Counted from the first letter of the stretch, positions 50,989 through 59,828 are shown. The stretch is 64,000 bases of DNA from Planctomycetota bacterium (GCA_016713175.1 JADJPQ010000007.1:124001-188000), one strand, 5' to 3'. Program-made: numbers and translations. The notes: generated by a model from the sequence alone, not told the origin.

Positions 50989-52125
50989 ATGAACGACCGC
51001 CTGCGCAAGCTGCAGACTTATCCGATGGTGGCGCTGGAGAGGCGCAAGCACGACCTGCTGGCCAAGGGCCTGACGGTCTTCGATTTCGGCACCGGGGATC
51101 CGCGCGAGCCGACGCCCGCGCTGATCCGGCAGGCGTTCCTCGACGGCACGCCTACGGTCTCCCAGTATCCATCGGTCGCCGGCCACCCGGCGATGCGGCA
51201 GGCGGCTGCAGGCTACCTGCAGCGCCGCTTCGGCATCACGATCGACGCCGATCGCGAACTGCTGCCGACGCTCGGCAGCAAGGAGGCGATCTTCCATCTG
51301 CCGATGATCCTGGTGCAGGTGCCGAGCGAGAAGGACCTCGTGGTCTATGGCGAACCGGCGTATCCGGTGTTCGAGATCGGCGCCCTCTTTGCCGAGGCGT
51401 GGACGTATCCGGTGGCGCTGTCGACCGCCAATCGCTACCTGATGGATCCGGATCTGCTGCCGGAGTCGGTGCTGCGGCGCGCGGCGGTGGTGTTCTTGAA
51501 CTACCCGCACAATCCGACGGGGCAGTGCCTGCCAGAGAGTCTGTTCAAGTCCTGGGTGGCGGCGCGCGATCAGTACGGGTTCACGCTGGTCAGCGACGAG
51601 TGCTATGCGGACCTCGACTACGAGGAGCCGCGGCCGCGGTGCGTGCTCGAGTTCGGCAAGAAGGGCTGTCTGGCGGTGCATTCGCTGAGCAAGCGCTCGG
51701 GAATGACGGGCTATCGCTCGGGGTTCGTCGCCGGCGATCCGGACCTCATTGCGCTGTACCAGCGGTTTCGCGCCGGCATGGGGGTCGCGCCGCAGGACTT
51801 CGTGCAGGCGGCGAGCACGGTGGCGTGGCGGGATGCCGTGCACGTCGAGGAACGGCGGGCGCTGTTTTCCCAGAAGCGGCAGTTGCTGCTGCGGCACTTC
51901 CAGGAACTCGGGCTGAAGGTGTACCCGGGCACAGCCGGGTTGTTCCTGTGGGTCGAGGTGCCGGCGGGGATCTCCGATGTGAACTACGCGGAGCGGTGTC
52001 TGCAGAAGGGGATCCTGGTGTCGCCGGGGAGCTTCTTCGGCGCCGGGCAGGAACGGTTCTTCCGGGTCGCGCTGGTGCCGTCGGTGGCGGAATGCCGGGC
52101 GGCGATTGCGGTCTGGCCGCGGTAG
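50989..52125 (+). CDS. dapC: PLP-dependent aminotransferase, DapC-like (succinyldiaminopimelate transaminase)
   Basis: ATG 50989 gives 378 residues of a fold-type I aminotransferase. 'VFDFGTGDPREPTP' (31-44), 'LPTLGSKEAIFHLP' (92-105), 'NYPHNPTGQ' (171-179), Asp203 in 'LVSDECYADL', the PLP-lysine Lys235 in 'HSLSKRSGMTGYRSGFVAGD' and the terminal Arg in 'RFFRVALVPS' are all visible. 'SLSKRS..GYRSGFVAGD' is close to succinyl-DAP aminotransferases, which form LL-2,6-diaminopimelate precursors for lysine and peptidoglycan. An earlier ATG at 50959 is possible. Other aminotransferase specificities cannot be excluded. No other lysine gene is near. Confidence 0.85.
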   Translation: MNDRLRKLQTYPMVALERRKHDLLAKGLTVFDFGTGDPREPTPALIRQAFLDGTPTVSQYPSVAGHPAMRQAAAGYLQRRFGITIDADRELLPTLGSKEAIFHLPMILVQVPSEKDLVVYGEPAYPVFEIGALFAEAWTYPVALSTANRYLMDPDLLPESVLRRAAVVFLNYPHNPTGQCLPESLFKSWVAARDQYGFTLVSDECYADLDYEEPRPRCVLEFGKKGCLAVHSLSKRSGMTGYRSGFVAGDPDLIALYQRFRAGMGVAPQDFVQAASTVAWRDAVHVEERRALFSQKRQLLLRHFQELGLKVYPGTAGLFLWVEVPAGISDVNYAERCLQKGILVSPGSFFGAGQERFFRVALVPSVAECRAAIAVWPR

Positions 52126-52142
52126 GCGCTCGGGCGTGACGA

Positions 52143-52654
52143 TCAGTTCGTGACGCGACCGAGTCGTGCTCGTTGCAAGGCGACCTTCGGCCAGCCGCGA
52201 ACCTCCGGTCCGGCGGCCGCGGCGTCGCGCTCGGCGACGACTCGAGTTCGAAGTCGATGGCGTCACCGCGCCAGAGGTAGCGGACCACCAGCGTGCTGCC
52301 TTGCACGGCAAACACCGACACCATGGCGTCGCCGCGTTGCAGCAGTGGCAGCACGATGCCGTTCTGTTCGTCGATCGCGAAGTGGCCGGTCGCGGCGTCG
52401 ATGGTCTGCAGGCGATAGTCGCGGATGTCGGCACCATTGCCGGTGCCGTAGGTGATGCGCCAGCGCCGGTCGTCCGTGTCGGCGATCGGCTCGACGAACA
52501 GTTCCATCGTTGTCAGTTCGCGCACGCCGGTGGCCGTTGCTGCGGTCAGGGTGCCGCGTTAGGTGCCTAGCCATCTGGTCGGCGACGGGGTTGTCGTCGG
52601 CGGCGCGGCGGCGCAGGCTGTCAGCAGCAGCAGCAGCGACAGTCGGGCAGTCAC
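52143..52654 (-). pseudogene. Dead lipocalin-like lipoprotein gene (internal stop plus frameshift)
   Basis: GTG 52654 overlaps the rhodanese stop as GTGA and starts a lipoprotein ('VTARLSLLLLLTACAAAP', Cys15). The frame reads 'TRWLGT', then an in-frame TAA at 52561-52559, then continues 'RGTLTAATATG', 'WRITYGTGNGADIRDYRLQ' and 'VQGSTLVVRYLWRGD'. Near 52245 a one-base deletion moves the coding sense to another frame, 'VAERDAAAAGPEVRGWP', ending at a TGA (52143-52145). The 'WLGTxRGTL' start and beta-rich body recall small lipocalin-like outer-membrane proteins. Two independent lesions in one short frame favour a true pseudogene over a sequencing error, though an error at the stop remains possible. 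Confidence 0.7.
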
Positions 52655-52977
52655 GATTCCACCGGCAGCCCGCACTCCATCCACCACGCCAGACCGCCGC
52701 GCAGGTTGGTCAGTTTGCGGAAGCCGGACTGGGCCAGCAGTTCGCACGCCCACAGCGACCGTCGGCCGTGTTCACAGTGCACCAGCCAGTTGGTGTCGGC
52801 GTCGAGTTCGGCAAGGCGCTGTTCGAGTTCCTGCACCGGGATCAGCGTCGCGTTCGGCAGGCGGTGGCTGTCGAACTCGGGCTGGGTGCGGACGTCGAGG
52901 ATCCGAAGCGACGGATCGGAACGGAGTGCGGCCTGGGCTTCGGCTGGGTCGAGATCGCGGTACTTCACACGGCGCAT
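52651..52977 (-). CDS. Rhodanese-domain protein
   Basis: ATG 52977 gives 108 residues, one rhodanese domain: 'LRILDVRTQPEFDSHRLPNATLIP' (24-47), and the active loop 'WLVHCEHGRRS' with Cys68. The end 'GFRKLTNLRGGLAWWMECGLP' is typical. Such proteins transfer sulfane sulfur to thiol or cyanide acceptors; the physiological partner is not known. The frame is open upstream to 53073 but only ATG 52977 fits the domain start. The dead lipoprotein gene overlaps its stop as GTGA, so they were one operon. Confidence 0.92.
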   Translation of the reverse strand: MRRVKYRDLDPAEAQAALRSDPSLRILDVRTQPEFDSHRLPNATLIPVQELEQRLAELDADTNWLVHCEHGRRSLWACELLAQSGFRKLTNLRGGLAWWMECGLPVES

Positions 52978-53518
52978 CGGACGCCGGGCGCGGTCGAACT
53001 TCAAGCGAGCGTCTCGGCATCGGCCGGTCCTTGCCGGTGCGATCACTGCCTCCGGCTCTCGCCTGAGCCACAATGGCGCTGGGCTATATCGGGTCAGTCA
53101 GATGCGCGGCACCGGGGCCGCACCGGCTGACTCTCTCCCTCAGCATGGAACTATTCGCACGGGTGCGTTCGTTGGGCTGATGGCATTTCAGGTCTGCGGA
53201 CTCGGGTTGGCTTGGGCGTGGGTTTGGTCGGGCGCCGCCGGAGAGCTTCCGGTCAATGGTCCCGCCGTTTCTCGTGCCCCTCGAGCCCTCGCCACCGTGC
53301 CGCTTGCGATCAGGAAGCGACGACAATTCGCCGCGTACGCCAGGTGCACAGGGAGATGTGGTGTTCACACCAGACAGCCTGGACGTGCCCTGTGGGACAG
53401 CAGGATTCGTCACTGGTAGGGTACTTCAGTGCACTGGCCGGCCAGGTGTGCCAGTTGTTCTTGGCGGAGTCTTTTTTGTTGCCTTGAAACGCTACTCGTG
53501 TCAATAAGGTTCGCGCCC
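52978..53518. other. Long, lower-GC intergenic region
   Basis: These 541 bp contain no clear gene. The right half (from about 53300) is visibly AT-richer than the neighbours and includes a run of six T after 'ggagtc' (53473-53478). One short ORF at 53256-53507 is listed separately as doubtful. A promoter for the kelch-like gene at 53519 is expected here. Confidence 0.5.
53256..53507 (+). CDS. Doubtful small ORF or gene fragment upstream of a kelch-like gene
   Basis: ATG 53256 gives 83 residues. The later part ('GAQGDVVFTPDSLDVPCGTA', then 'GVPVVLGGVFFVALKRYSCQ') reads like real protein, but there is no signal peptide, ribosome site or recognised family. In the frame one step earlier the DNA just upstream (about 53179 onward) encodes 'MAFQVCGLGLAWAWVWSGAAG', which looks like a signal peptide, so this may be a small secreted protein broken by a frameshift near 53256. 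It ends 11 bp before the kelch-like gene. Confidence 0.3.
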   Translation: MVPPFLVPLEPSPPCRLRSGSDDNSPRTPGAQGDVVFTPDSLDVPCGTAGFVTGRVLQCTGRPGVPVVLGGVFFVALKRYSCQ

Positions 53519-54931
53519 ATGATCGCCAGTCCACTTGGTTGGCAAGGGATCACCCGGATCGGCGGGCATTGGAAGGTACCGGGCGCCCGTCGTGGTCGCG
53601 CCTGGTGGATGGTGATGCAAGCATTCGCTGGGAGCGCGGCTTTCTCCAGTGCGCTTGTCGCGCAGTTGGAGTGGACGCAACAATTCGGTCCCGCTCCTGT
53701 GCCACGCCACGCAACAAGCCTGGTGAAGGACCCTGGGGGTGGGCTTCTTCTGTTTGGCGGGAGTTCCAACGGAGGGCAGGTCAACGACACGTGGCGTTGG
53801 CGGGGCGGTCAATGGCAACAGGTGTTTCCCAGCCGGTCACCCGTTGGTCGCCTCGAGGCCGCCATCGCTGCCGATACTGTTCGTCAGCGCGTTGTGCTTT
53901 TTGGCGGATGGGGTGGGCTGTTCCTCGCCCCCCTGGGGGATACTTGGGAGTGGGACGGCCTTGATTGGCACGCAAGTGCCCCAAGCACAGCGCCCTCCCC
54001 GCGCGGCACGACCGCGGCGTTTGATCCGCAGCGGCGGCGTACCGTTCTGTTCGGTGGCACCGACTGGAACTTCGTGCTGCGTGACACTTGGGAGTGGGAT
54101 GGCGCGGTGTGGGTGCTCCATTCGTCGGCACAGCAGCCGTTGACTGCGACGCCGGCGATGGTGTTCGATTCTGGTCGTGGCAGGGTGTTGCTGCTGGATC
54201 CACAGTTCTGTGGGGAGTGGGATGGCGTCACGTGGCTACCGCTTCCGGTGGCGCTTGGACTCGCGCGCGCCGGCGCGGCAGTCTGGGATCCCAGGCGCGA
54301 ACGAGTGGTCTGGCACGGTGGGGTCGACAACGCGGGCAATCCAGTGCCGATCGGGGCCCACGATCTCGAGCCAGGTGGCTGGCTACCGCGACCCACGACG
54401 AACAACCCAGCGTTCCGCGGGGCGCACGCGTTGGGGTACGACGAGGAGACCGGGGTCATCGTGATGTTCGGCGGTCGCACCGCCCAGTCGCGCTTTGGCG
54501 ATACCTGGCTTCTGGCCCCGGTAGAAGCGGCTCAAACGACCCCGATTGGCGTCGGCTGCGCTGGCAGTCTTGGGGTCCCCGAACTGCGGGCCGAGAATCG
54601 CCCGTGGCTTGGCGACACGCTTCGGCTCGCTCTTCCCTCGCAGCGCAACGGCACGTTCGTGGCGCTCGTGTTCGGCCTGTCGTCGCAGTTCTTCGGCACA
54701 CAGCCGTTGCCGTGGTCGTTGGGTGGCTTCGGAATGACCGGCTGTTCGCTGTTCGTCTCGGTCGATGCGCACGATGGCTTCGTGCTTCAGGGCGAGACGC
54801 GCGTTCCGATTGCCAACAGCGGCGTGTTGCTCGGGCTCGACGTGTTCGCGCAGGCACTTGTCTTGGACATCAACGCCAATGCTGGTCTGACGGTCTCGAA
54901 CGGGCTGGCCGTTCACATCGGGGCCCGCTGA
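53519..54931 (+). CDS. Secreted kelch-like protein with shared C-terminal module
   Basis: ATG 53519 gives 470 residues; a start at ATG 53609 (MVMQAFAGSAAFSSALVAQ) would give a more compact signal peptide and is a serious alternative. Five or six kelch-like units follow, with 'DTWRWRGGQWQQV', 'DTWEWDGLDWHA', 'DTWEWDGAVWVL' and 'RR.TVLFGG' motifs, as in the larger protein at 30722. The C-terminal module begins at 'IGVGCAGSLGVPEL' (about 54544) and ends 'LTVSNGLAVHIGAR'. One propeller blade ('LLLDPQFCGEWDG') is degenerate. Base composition is less GC-rich than in the peptidase or housekeeping genes. It stands alone, and converges on the peroxidase gene. Confidence 0.78.
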   Translation: MIASPLGWQGITRIGGHWKVPGARRGRAWWMVMQAFAGSAAFSSALVAQLEWTQQFGPAPVPRHATSLVKDPGGGLLLFGGSSNGGQVNDTWRWRGGQWQQVFPSRSPVGRLEAAIAADTVRQRVVLFGGWGGLFLAPLGDTWEWDGLDWHASAPSTAPSPRGTTAAFDPQRRRTVLFGGTDWNFVLRDTWEWDGAVWVLHSSAQQPLTATPAMVFDSGRGRVLLLDPQFCGEWDGVTWLPLPVALGLARAGAAVWDPRRERVVWHGGVDNAGNPVPIGAHDLEPGGWLPRPTTNNPAFRGAHALGYDEETGVIVMFGGRTAQSRFGDTWLLAPVEAAQTTPIGVGCAGSLGVPELRAENRPWLGDTLRLALPSQRNGTFVALVFGLSSQFFGTQPLPWSLGGFGMTGCSLFVSVDAHDGFVLQGETRVPIANSGVLLGLDVFAQALVLDINANAGLTVSNGLAVHIGAR

Positions 54932-55005
54932 CTACCGAAGCAGATCCGCTATCCGTGGCCGAGTAGGTCGGCGATCTCCCTGTCGTGACCCGGCGGTAGC
55001 GTTGC

Positions 55006-56655
55006 CTACTGCACCCGGAGTTCGAGCCCGCGACTCGTCGCGATGCCACCCGGCGCGCTCGCATCGAGCGTGAACGCCTGGAAGAACACCGGGTACGCCG
55101 CGAGCATCGGATCGTTCGGGATCGGCACCCGCCACGTCGCCAACCCGACATCGTGCGGGGCACCGCCGAGCGCCACGAAGCGCCCGTCGAAAGCGGTCAG
55201 ATGGATCGGCAACGGTCCAAACCACGCCGCCGGCTCGAGCGACGACAGCCCATACGCCAGATACGCGAACCCGCCACCCTGCCCGCCGCTGATCCCGAGC
55301 CGCCAATCCGCGTTGCCGGCGAACGTCGGGATCGCGTCGACCAACTGCACCGGCGCAGCACCCGCCAATTCCGGCCCGAACGCCCGCGGCGGCATCGCCG
55401 CCGTCGACCGCAACGTCGGATGATCGAACGGCGGCAGCCCCAGTTCGGCGCGCGCGTCGGTGAGCCCGAAGCGCACGAAGTCCTGGATGTCACCGAGATC
55501 CTGCGTCGTGACACCGAGATTCGACAACACCAGCAGGAACGGATCCAGGTTGCTGCGGTCGACGCCACCGCCGTTCAGGTAGATGTTGATCATCGAGTTC
55601 GGGTCGTTCAGTTCGCCCGGCGTGCCCATCGCGGGGCTGCTGCCGTTGTGGAACAACCGTGGCCGCAGCCCGGACAGCCGCAGCGTCGGCGTCTTGAACG
55701 CACCGAAGTCGAAGGTGTTGCCGGTGACCCCGTAACGGCCGTTATCCTCGCGCGCCGGCCGCAACCCGAGGATGTGGAACTGATCGTCGGTGAACAGCGG
55801 CGGCACGTGGCAGGCCATGCAGCGGCCATTGCCCTGGAACAGCGTCCAGCCGTTCTGCTGCCGCGGCGTCAGCGCGTTCGGATCGCCGGCAACGAAGCGG
55901 TCCCACGGCGTGTCGTCGGGGATCAACGTGCGCTCATAGGATGCGATCGCGAACGCGATCCGGCGCGCGGTGATCGCCGGGTCGCCGAACGCGGCGGCGA
56001 ACAGGGCTGGATAGGTCGGATGCTGCGAGAGCGCGCCGACGAGATCCGGGGTCAGATGGCGGGCGAGTGCCAGCGGCCGGACTGCGGTCAGTTTGGCGCG
56101 CACGTCCTGCCAGGTGCGGCCTTCGCGCGCCATCTCGACGTCGCTGAGGATCGGCCCGATTGCCTGTGACTCGAGCGAACCGCCGAACGCGATCGCCACC
56201 TGACCGTTCTCCGGATCGACGAACATCGTGTCGGCGCGGCCGTCCCAGAACACCTCGTTGTGGTAGGCCGCCATCGGTGCCGGCGGGGCGGTGCGCCGCG
56301 TCGACTGGATGCGGGTGTCGAACAGCGGATCGCGGGCGAAGTCGCCGAGGTTGTCCTGCCGCACGACCCCGCGGCTGCCGCGGCTGTCATCGGCGGTGCC
56401 AAAGACCATGTCCGGGCCCGGGTGGCTTGCCGCGGTCGCTCGCGGGTCGGAGCCGCCGAATTCGGGCAGATGGCAGGTGCCGCAGGCAGTGGTGTCGTCG
56501 CTGGAGAGTTGTTCGTCCCAGAAGAGGGCCTTCCCGAGCACGACCTTGGCCGGGGTCAGCGGATTCTCGCTTGGGATGAACAGCGAGGGCAGCTGGGCGA
56601 ACAGACCGGAAGTGAACAAGAGCGACGCGGCGACCGCGGGCAGGGTGGGTGTCAT
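55006..56655 (-). CDS. Secreted di-haem cytochrome c peroxidase/MauG-family protein
   Basis: The 549-residue protein has a signal peptide ('MTPTLPAVAASLLFTSGLFAQ'), and two haem-c sites: 'CGTCH' (58-62) and 'CMACH' (279-283). Around them are family motifs ('PLTPAKVVLGKALFWDEQLS', 'GRADTMFVDPENGQ', 'YERTLIPDDTPWDRF', 'FKTPTLRLSGLRPRLFHNGS'). These enzymes reduce hydrogen peroxide or oxidise protein side chains in the periplasm. About 110 residues at the C-terminus form a beta-rich extension that is not part of the core ('GGQGGGFAYLAYGLSSLEP'). It is divergent from the TPR-DUF2911 gene across 208 bp. Confidence 0.9.
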   Translation of the reverse strand: MTPTLPAVAASLLFTSGLFAQLPSLFIPSENPLTPAKVVLGKALFWDEQLSSDDTTACGTCHLPEFGGSDPRATAASHPGPDMVFGTADDSRGSRGVVRQDNLGDFARDPLFDTRIQSTRRTAPPAPMAAYHNEVFWDGRADTMFVDPENGQVAIAFGGSLESQAIGPILSDVEMAREGRTWQDVRAKLTAVRPLALARHLTPDLVGALSQHPTYPALFAAAFGDPAITARRIAFAIASYERTLIPDDTPWDRFVAGDPNALTPRQQNGWTLFQGNGRCMACHVPPLFTDDQFHILGLRPAREDNGRYGVTGNTFDFGAFKTPTLRLSGLRPRLFHNGSSPAMGTPGELNDPNSMINIYLNGGGVDRSNLDPFLLVLSNLGVTTQDLGDIQDFVRFGLTDARAELGLPPFDHPTLRSTAAMPPRAFGPELAGAAPVQLVDAIPTFAGNADWRLGISGGQGGGFAYLAYGLSSLEPAAWFGPLPIHLTAFDGRFVALGGAPHDVGLATWRVPIPNDPMLAAYPVFFQAFTLDASAPGGIATSRGLELRVQ

Positions 56656-56863
56656 CGGTGGGAACGGCTGGATGGGGCATCCGGATAGCGCTCGGTCGGG
56701 CAGGATGCCATCCGGACAAGGCCATCCGCACTCTAGCTTCGTACGGCCGGCCGTGCCGAATCCGGCGGTTTCGATGTCATGGTCCGGCTCGACGCGACGT
56801 CAGTTCCCGGTGCCAGCGCCGCCGTGGTGGCGGCCGGCGACGTCCCCCTTCTGGAGATTCGGC

Positions 56864-57862
56864 ATGCGCAAGTTCCTCGTTCCGTTGCTGTCTGGTCTGT
56901 TGGCGTTCTCGGTCGTCGCCCAGGACGACACCACCGCGCTGCGTGAAGCGGCACAAGCCGCGGTGCAATCGGCCAACTGGACCGATGCTGCCGCCGCGTT
57001 CCGCAAGCTGACCGAACTGGAGCCGACCCAGGGCCGCAACTGGCACATGCTCGGCTACTGCCTGCATGCCGCCGGCAAACTCGACGAGGCGCTGCCGATC
57101 CACATGAAAGCCACCGAGTTCAAGGGCTCGGCTGGCGTCGCGGCCTACAACGTCGCCTGCGTCTACTCGCTGAAGGGCGACAAGGACAAGGCGTTCGAGT
57201 GGCTGGAGAAGAGCATCGGCATGGGCTTCGCCGATCCGGACCAGCTCGCCGGCGACACCGACTTCGACAACATCAGGAAGGACCCGCGCTGGGCCGACCT
57301 CGAGAAGAAGATCGCCGCCAAGGCCGGGGCTGCCGACAGTGGCGCGGCGCAGATGTACGTGATCACCACGCCGCGGCACTCGGCGCGCGTGGCGTTCTTC
57401 AGCAAGAAGGGCTCGCCCGGCCAGTTGGCGCTCGACTGGGGCAAGGTCGAGTGGCAGGCGAAGTACGACAAGGCGATCGACTCGCCGCAGATGATCGGCA
57501 AGAAGTGGCGCTTTGGCAGCGATGCGTGGACCAGCCTCGACAACTCGATGCCGCTGATGCTGGGCGACCAGAAGATCGCGCCGGGCTACTGGTACCTGAC
57601 CCTCGAACACAAGGCCGACGGCAAGTTCGTGCTCGGGGTGCACGATGCGGCCGAGGTCAAGAAGCAGCAGCTCGACGCCTTCATGGCGCATCGGCTCAAC
57701 GGCGGCGTCGAGGTGGCGATGGAGTACGCCAAGGTCGAGAAGGAGGCCGGCGAGTTGAAGGTCCGGTTCGACATCGCCGATGGCGAGCACACCGGCAAGC
57801 TGGTCGTGCACTTCGGCCAGCACACCCTGTCGACACCAATCGTCGTCAAGCCGCTGCAGTGA
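56864..57862 (+). CDS. Secreted TPR protein with DUF2911 domain
   Basis: ATG 56864 gives 332 residues; the frame is open far upstream but only this start begins a signal peptide ('MRKFLVPLLSGLLAFSVVAQ'). Residues about 25-150 hold tetratricopeptide-like units ('AFRKLTELEPTQGRNWHMLGYCLHAAGKLDEAL', 'YNVACVYSLKGDKDKAFEWL'). Residues about 165-290 match DUF2911: 'SARVAFFSKKGSP', 'IGKKWRFGSDAWTSLDNSMPLMLGDQKIAPGYWYLTL'. DUF2911 has unknown function and is frequent in Bacteroidetes, acidobacteria and planctomycetes. The protein is probably periplasmic. It converges on the CAP gene with a 13-bp gap. Confidence 0.85.
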   Translation: MRKFLVPLLSGLLAFSVVAQDDTTALREAAQAAVQSANWTDAAAAFRKLTELEPTQGRNWHMLGYCLHAAGKLDEALPIHMKATEFKGSAGVAAYNVACVYSLKGDKDKAFEWLEKSIGMGFADPDQLAGDTDFDNIRKDPRWADLEKKIAAKAGAADSGAAQMYVITTPRHSARVAFFSKKGSPGQLALDWGKVEWQAKYDKAIDSPQMIGKKWRFGSDAWTSLDNSMPLMLGDQKIAPGYWYLTLEHKADGKFVLGVHDAAEVKKQQLDAFMAHRLNGGVEVAMEYAKVEKEAGELKVRFDIADGEHTGKLVVHFGQHTLSTPIVVKPLQ

Positions 57863-57875
57863 ACGGCCCGGCGGT

Positions 57876-58970
57876 TCAACCGCCGAACATCTGCGTCCAG
57901 TGACTTTCGCTGCGCCCGAGCCCGGTGCGGGCGTGGCCGCCGAGCATGTTCTTGTGGTGGCCCGGGCTGTACCACCACGCGGTGATAGCACCGATGCCGG
58001 TCGCCTGACCCCACGCGATGTTCTCGGCCGAGGCTGAAGTGCCGGCCTTGGCCGCGCGATCGCCGAACGTCCGTTTGCCGGCGACCGGTGACTCGTGCGA
58101 GAAGAAGCCGAGCGTGCGCATGTCGACCGAGTGGTCGCGCGCGGCATGGCCGAGCTTGTCGTCGATCGCGACGACGTTCAGGCCCAGGGCGATGCGGATC
58201 CGGTTCAGGTGCATCGTGCCGGCGAACTCCTCCGGGTCGGTTTGCGGCTGCAGCGCCACGTTGGCCAGCAGCGCCTGCTGGTCGCGACCGGACAACGGCA
58301 ATGCGGTCAACGCCGCCAGGGCGTACGGCTCGTCCAGCTCGCGGGCGCTCTCCGGCGGTTCGGGTTCCTGTTCGAAACGGTCGATGTGCCGTCGGCCGGC
58401 CTCGTCGCGATCGACCTCATGCATGATCCGCAGGTAGAGCCGGAACCACTCGGTCGCCCTGGTCGCGAGTTCGCGCAGGGCTCGGTCGGCATCGGCCAGT
58501 TGTCGATCGTGCGCCAGCACCGCGGCCGGCGTGACCAGCGCCAACGCTTCGATCTGCTGCAGCAGCGGATCGATCTGGTCGTGGATCATCGCCTTGCTGA
58601 GTTCGGCGCTGCGGCTCAAGGCCAGGGCCTCGGTGCGGAGGCTGTCCAGCTTGCGGGTGGCCTGCCGGCCCAGCTGGCTCTTCAGCGTGGCTGGCACTTC
58701 CTTGGCGAAGCGCTTCTGCTGGCGACTCACTGCGGCGCGGAACTGCCGGTGGCGGGCCGCATAGCCGGTTCGCACGGCGTCGAACAGCGCCGTCCGGGCC
58801 GGCAGATCGCGGGCCAGGATCTGGTCGGCCAGCGCGTCGCGCTCGACCGCATCGAATGCGTCGTCGCGCAGCATCCGGAGCAACACCGGCAGTGTCGGCG
58901 GTTCCGGCGGCGGCGTGGTCGGCGTTTGGCCGACGAGCGACGCCGTCAGCAGCAGGGCGAGGGCGCGCAC
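57876..58970 (-). CDS. Secreted CAP (SCP/PR1)-domain protein
   Basis: GTG 58970, 7 bp after the upstream stop, begins a compact signal peptide ('MRALALLLTASLVGQTP') and gives 364 residues. A GTG at 59006 would add 12 basic residues and overlap the previous gene. A helical region (about 30-240) precedes the CAP domain: 'LGHAARDHSVDMRTLGFFSHESP', 'ASAENIAWGQATGIGAITAWWYSPGHHKNML' and 'ARTGLGRSESHWTQMFG'. The CAP cavity residues (two His and two Glu) are in these motifs. Bacterial CAP proteins bind lipids, metals or carbohydrate; function here is unknown. It probably shares a transcript with the HEAT-like gene. Confidence 0.87.
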   Translation of the reverse strand: MRALALLLTASLVGQTPTTPPPEPPTLPVLLRMLRDDAFDAVERDALADQILARDLPARTALFDAVRTGYAARHRQFRAAVSRQQKRFAKEVPATLKSQLGRQATRKLDSLRTEALALSRSAELSKAMIHDQIDPLLQQIEALALVTPAAVLAHDRQLADADRALRELATRATEWFRLYLRIMHEVDRDEAGRRHIDRFEQEPEPPESARELDEPYALAALTALPLSGRDQQALLANVALQPQTDPEEFAGTMHLNRIRIALGLNVVAIDDKLGHAARDHSVDMRTLGFFSHESPVAGKRTFGDRAAKAGTSASAENIAWGQATGIGAITAWWYSPGHHKNMLGGHARTGLGRSESHWTQMFGG

Positions 58971-58977
58971 GGTCCGA

Positions 58978-59817
58978 TCAGGGCGTCTTCTTCTTGGTGG
59001 CGCCACGCGGCGTCCAGTTCGGGGTCTTGTTGAGCCAGCGCTGCCACTCCATGAACGACGTGAAGTTCTGGCCGGTCAAAGTGCTCAGCGTGGCGGTCCA
59101 CTTGCCCTCGACCTTGTTCAGCGTCTCGCGCGCATTCTGCGGCGTGAAGTCGACCGGCGCGCCGGGGTCGGTCGGATCCGGTTGTGTCGCCTTGCCGTGC
59201 AGTTCGCCGTAGCGTTTGATCAGCCGGTCGACGACTTCGCGCTTCTTCTTCAGGTCCGCGTTCTCGAAGAAACCGAGGGCTTCGCCGCCGGCCGCCATGA
59301 TGTCGTTGTGCGGCGACGTCCGGGCCATGTCGAGCAGCCAGTCGATCTGCTTCTCGTCGCGCGTGCGGCCGAGGTCGACCATCATCTGCGCGCGCAACGG
59401 CACGTAGTCCTTGTCCTTCAGGCGGTTGTCGGTGACCGCTTTCGCGAGTTCCTTGCCAGCGACTTCGCCGAGCTTGCCCAGCGCCTTGCTGGCTTCGCTG
59501 TAGATGTGCGCGCTGCCGGCGGGACGCACCTTGCCGGTCTTGAACACGTCGCCAAGACCCTTGGCGAGCTTCTCGACGTCCTTCGGATTGCGTTTCTCGG
59601 GTTCGATGCCGAGCTTCTGGATCAACGTGACCGCCCGGAAGTCCTCTTCCATCTTCGGGTCGGCGATCATCGCCTTCAGTTGCTTGAGCTGATCGGGCAA
59701 GTCGGGATCGAGTGGGATCGCGGCCGGCCCGGCGGGGGCTGCAGGAGCGGCTGGCGCCTGCGCGGCGCCAACAGCGCAGAGCAGGGCGAACGCGACGATC
59801 GACAGGGGTCTGTCCAT
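58978..59817 (-). CDS. Secreted HEAT-like repeat protein
   Basis: The 279-residue protein has a signal peptide ('MDRPLSIVAFALLCAVGAAQ') and a Pro/Ala linker. The body is made of helix pairs that resemble HEAT/armadillo repeats ('AGSAHIYSEASKALGKLGEVAGKELAKAVTDNRL', 'LLDMARTSPHNDIMAAGGEALGFF'). The C-terminal third is charged and ends in a basic tail (ATKKKTP). I do not recognise a family. It lies between the fucosidase (11 bp upstream) and the CAP gene (7 bp downstream), all on one strand, so the three probably form an operon. Confidence 0.72.
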   Translation of the reverse strand: MDRPLSIVAFALLCAVGAAQAPAAPAAPAGPAAIPLDPDLPDQLKQLKAMIADPKMEEDFRAVTLIQKLGIEPEKRNPKDVEKLAKGLGDVFKTGKVRPAGSAHIYSEASKALGKLGEVAGKELAKAVTDNRLKDKDYVPLRAQMMVDLGRTRDEKQIDWLLDMARTSPHNDIMAAGGEALGFFENADLKKKREVVDRLIKRYGELHGKATQPDPTDPGAPVDFTPQNARETLNKVEGKWTATLSTLTGQNFTSFMEWQRWLNKTPNWTPRGATKKKTP

Positions 59818-59828
59818 GGCCGGGGATT

